Assembly (NCBI GenBank): GCA_035478795.1
Contig: DATIJJ010000063.1
Location: forward strand, 4,944-68,943
Reading direction: 5' to 3'
Length of the DNA: 64,000 nt
DNA from: DATIJJ01 sp035478795
GTDB lineage: Bacteria > Pseudomonadota > Gammaproteobacteria > DSM-16500
Position numbers and translations under genes: made by a program
Shown: piece after piece, positions 62,380 to 64,000 of the stretch
How the letters are laid out: each line of letters begins with the position of its first letter
Numbering within the stretch: the stretch's first letter is position 1
Notes under the pieces: generated by a model
The model's input: the letters and a program-made list of their open reading frames with translations, nothing else
Told to the model about the DNA's origin: nothing
Databases searched by the model: none

Positions 62380-63777
62380 ATGGCTTTTACCTTTTACATT
62401 CAAACAGGTCCACTCCTTACCTTCCACGATGAAGGCACACTGAGAACTTATCTGTTACAAATATTACTTGGCTGGGATCCTGTTGCTGATTTTCCGGGTG
62501 ATAAAAGAAGCATCGAGATAGCGTTTGTTGATGATCAGCTGGATCACTCAATCAAAATTCACATCCCCTTTCTTTCTCCCCCGAATGAAAACGAAGACAA
62601 GAATGTAGAGATAGATAGGGAAATTCAGGATGACATTAACGATACGCTGGGTTCCAGCCTTGAAAACCGTGACTATTATTTAACGGGTATTTTATTTGCC
62701 CGCGATCGCTATGTTTTACCTGGCAATTATCCGGGATCACTCTATGTCTACAATCTGGATTATTGTCCTCGTCATCCCATGTATCCTGTTGTCGAGCAAG
62801 CAGACACGCTGTTACAGGAAATCAAACGCGTCCAAAGTCAAATAGGATCGCATACCAATGATCTCGTGATACAAATGATCAAGCCCAGGTTAAATGAATT
62901 GATCCGAGGTTACAATGCACTGATGCAAAATCCATTAAGGAAAAAATTAATAAATTTACCCGACATTCAGGAAACTTTTACCGAAACGAGAAAAAATTAT
63001 GATGTACAAAAAGAACGATTGACAGAATTACCCTGGCTAAACGGGACAAAAAATCCTGTCGAGTACCTGCCAGAAGATCCCATGCTTCATGCATTTGGTT
63101 TTTTGACATTAAAAGAAATGCAAACTGCTTTGCTTTTAATATCACATGGCTGGACGTCATTCGCAAAGATAGCTATCACTGCCCGACTGGCCAGTCAAAC
63201 GAGTGAAGAATCACCAACTATCAAGCTGGTAAAAAGTTTAAGTCAGGTATTGCGAAAAGATTTATTAGCAGAAGCGAAATTGACGCTGCATACTGCGCGA
63301 AAACTTGAAGAGTATGGTTTTAACCGATTTCATTACAGCATAAAAACTGACATTTTCAATCACTCCAGAGAAGTGAATGAAATGATGGCGCGCGATCCGC
63401 GGTATTGTCTGTTTTTTGCAAAGGCCGCTTCTCTCGTCAATACAGACAATTCGGGCGGCGTGGTATGGACACATGGCATGCAGAATAATATTGCAATGTT
63501 GCTCGAAGCGGAACCTGACTTCCTGGAACTCTTTTTAGATTCAATCTATACGGGCCCTGAGCTTATCGTTATCACAGAAAACGCTGGCAGTCTGCTTCAG
63601 GATTTGAAGAAAATCGGCAGGGGTCTTGCAGCATTTATTAATAATTCTGCAGTAGGCAGGATCTTTTGCAATGCTCATACAACGCAGATATCTGGAATGC
63701 CTCCTGATCCAACGCCATGGATTGAGTATGTTGAAAAACACACACGGCCTGAAAAAAAATCGAGTCCCGCGCCCTGA
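62380..63777 (+). CDS. F-box-like protein, candidate translocated effector (second of a tandem pair)
   Basis: 465 residues, a diverged paralogue of the preceding gene: same start (MAFTFYIQT versus MAFTCYIQT), same FPGDKR and FVDDQ segments, and same end (KKSSPAP versus KTTSPAP). The F-box-like segment at about 231-267 reads LPEDPMLHAFGFLTLKEM and HGWTSFA, closer to the LPxE consensus than the first copy. It starts 53 bases after the first gene with GAGG upstream and no PmrA box of its own, so it is probably co-transcribed. The non-coding bases after both stop codons are also alike (GATTGGTTGCTGGCA), which shows the duplication unit. Confidence 0.8.
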   Translation: MAFTFYIQTGPLLTFHDEGTLRTYLLQILLGWDPVADFPGDKRSIEIAFVDDQLDHSIKIHIPFLSPPNENEDKNVEIDREIQDDINDTLGSSLENRDYYLTGILFARDRYVLPGNYPGSLYVYNLDYCPRHPMYPVVEQADTLLQEIKRVQSQIGSHTNDLVIQMIKPRLNELIRGYNALMQNPLRKKLINLPDIQETFTETRKNYDVQKERLTELPWLNGTKNPVEYLPEDPMLHAFGFLTLKEMQTALLLISHGWTSFAKIAITARLASQTSEESPTIKLVKSLSQVLRKDLLAEAKLTLHTARKLEEYGFNRFHYSIKTDIFNHSREVNEMMARDPRYCLFFAKAASLVNTDNSGGVVWTHGMQNNIAMLLEAEPDFLELFLDSIYTGPELIVITENAGSLLQDLKKIGRGLAAFINNSAVGRIFCNAHTTQISGMPPDPTPWIEYVEKHTRPEKKSSPAP

Positions 63778-63792
63778 TTGGTTGCTGGCACT

Positions 63793-63822
63793 ATCCGAGC
63801 CGCGACCGTCAGGGAGCGTCAC
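63793..63822. repeat. Half copy of the REP-like palindrome
   Basis: ATCCGAGCCGCGACCGTCAG and the next ten bases match the right half of the element at 50732-50788 in reverse orientation with one difference. It follows the second F-box gene by 15 bases. Confidence 0.8.
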
Positions 63823-63829
63823 AAATCCT

Positions 63830-63895
63830 GGATCGTGTGCTAATAGACGTTCCCCCCATCCTTTCCTTCCCCCACAAAACGGGGGGAAGGGACCC
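63830..63895 (+). repeat. 66-base dispersed hairpin element, third copy
   Basis: Identical to 34183-34248 except for one base (A for T in the first pyrimidine tract). It contains the CTTCCCCC/GGGGGGAAG hairpin and ends GGGACCC. Confidence 0.88.
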
Positions 63896-63911
63896 ACGGT
63901 AGCTGAGCCAG

Positions 63912-64000
63912 GATATTTTTTCAGTTCTTTTATCTTTGAAATTTTATCAAAATATTTTTTCAGTTTTTTGTCTTTATAAATTTACCTGATAAATTTACCT
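63912..64000. repeat. AT-rich direct repeats at the window end
   Basis: Two related 32-base stretches starting ATATTTTTTCAG (63913 and 63952, 39-base period), then TATAAATTTACCT and GATAAATTTACCT in tandem up to the last base. No gene is seen here; the array may continue beyond the window. Confidence 0.6.

Overview
The window comes from a gammaproteobacterium, most likely of the order Legionellales (the Legionella, Coxiella and Aquicella neighbourhood). This is an inference from gene content: enterobacterial-type housekeeping clusters (tig-clpP-clpX-lon-hupB-ppiD, lepA-lepB-rnc-era-recO-pdxJ, dnaQ-rnhA-methyltransferase-mltD, uvrY-uvrC) are separated by large orphan genes. Two of the orphan transcription units carry PmrA-type promoters, and two adjacent genes encode F-box-like proteins, as expected of a bacterium that injects effectors into eukaryotic cells. 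No secretion-system gene, transposase, integrase or phage gene is visible, so the host association is inferred.

Positions 1-14200 are mostly minus strand: the N-terminal half of an NAD-dependent glutamate dehydrogenase, tsaB, a YoaA-type helicase, fdxA, tRNA-Leu, tRNA-Cys, tRNA-Gly, pgsA, an orphan membrane protein, uvrC, uvrY, tRNA-Ser, a plus-strand Bax-inhibitor-like protein, dnaQ, rnhA and a methyltransferase. mltD follows on the plus strand. Positions 15969-20936 hold a 1655-codon orphan gene with a PmrA-type box. Positions 21000-30700 hold envelope and metabolic genes (DUF2490 protein, 17-kDa-antigen-like lipoprotein, DUF924 protein, arginase, EamA transporter, zapE), two unusual low-complexity proteins, a hybrid histidine kinase and hemF. 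acnA, an orphan gene and a 2-oxoglutarate/iron oxygenase follow, with palindromic repeats around the last two.

Positions 35416-44533 are one long minus-strand block (sdhE-ygfX, lepA-lepB-rnc-era-recO-pdxJ-gltX-cysS) with many 1-7 base overlaps or tiny gaps. At 45192-50703 lies the most unusual unit: a c-di-GMP phosphodiesterase (intact EAL, degenerate GGDEF) that overlaps a single-module NRPS-like gene. That NRPS has a PilZ-like domain inserted inside its adenylation domain and ends in a thioester reductase. I know of no characterised example of this layout. ppiD (without a parvulin domain), tRNA-Asp, tRNA-Val, hupB, lon, clpX, clpP, tig and a five-tRNA operon (Pro-Arg-His-Lys-Leu) follow on the minus strand. 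folD and the tandem F-box pair close the window on the plus strand.

Four families of small dispersed repeats sit between genes: a MITE-like element with 15-base terminal inverted repeats (one copy supplies the tsaB ribosome-binding site), a 66-base hairpin element in three copies, a long palindrome with a GTCATCCCGC core, and a REP-like palindrome with an 18-base tandem array grown from its arm.
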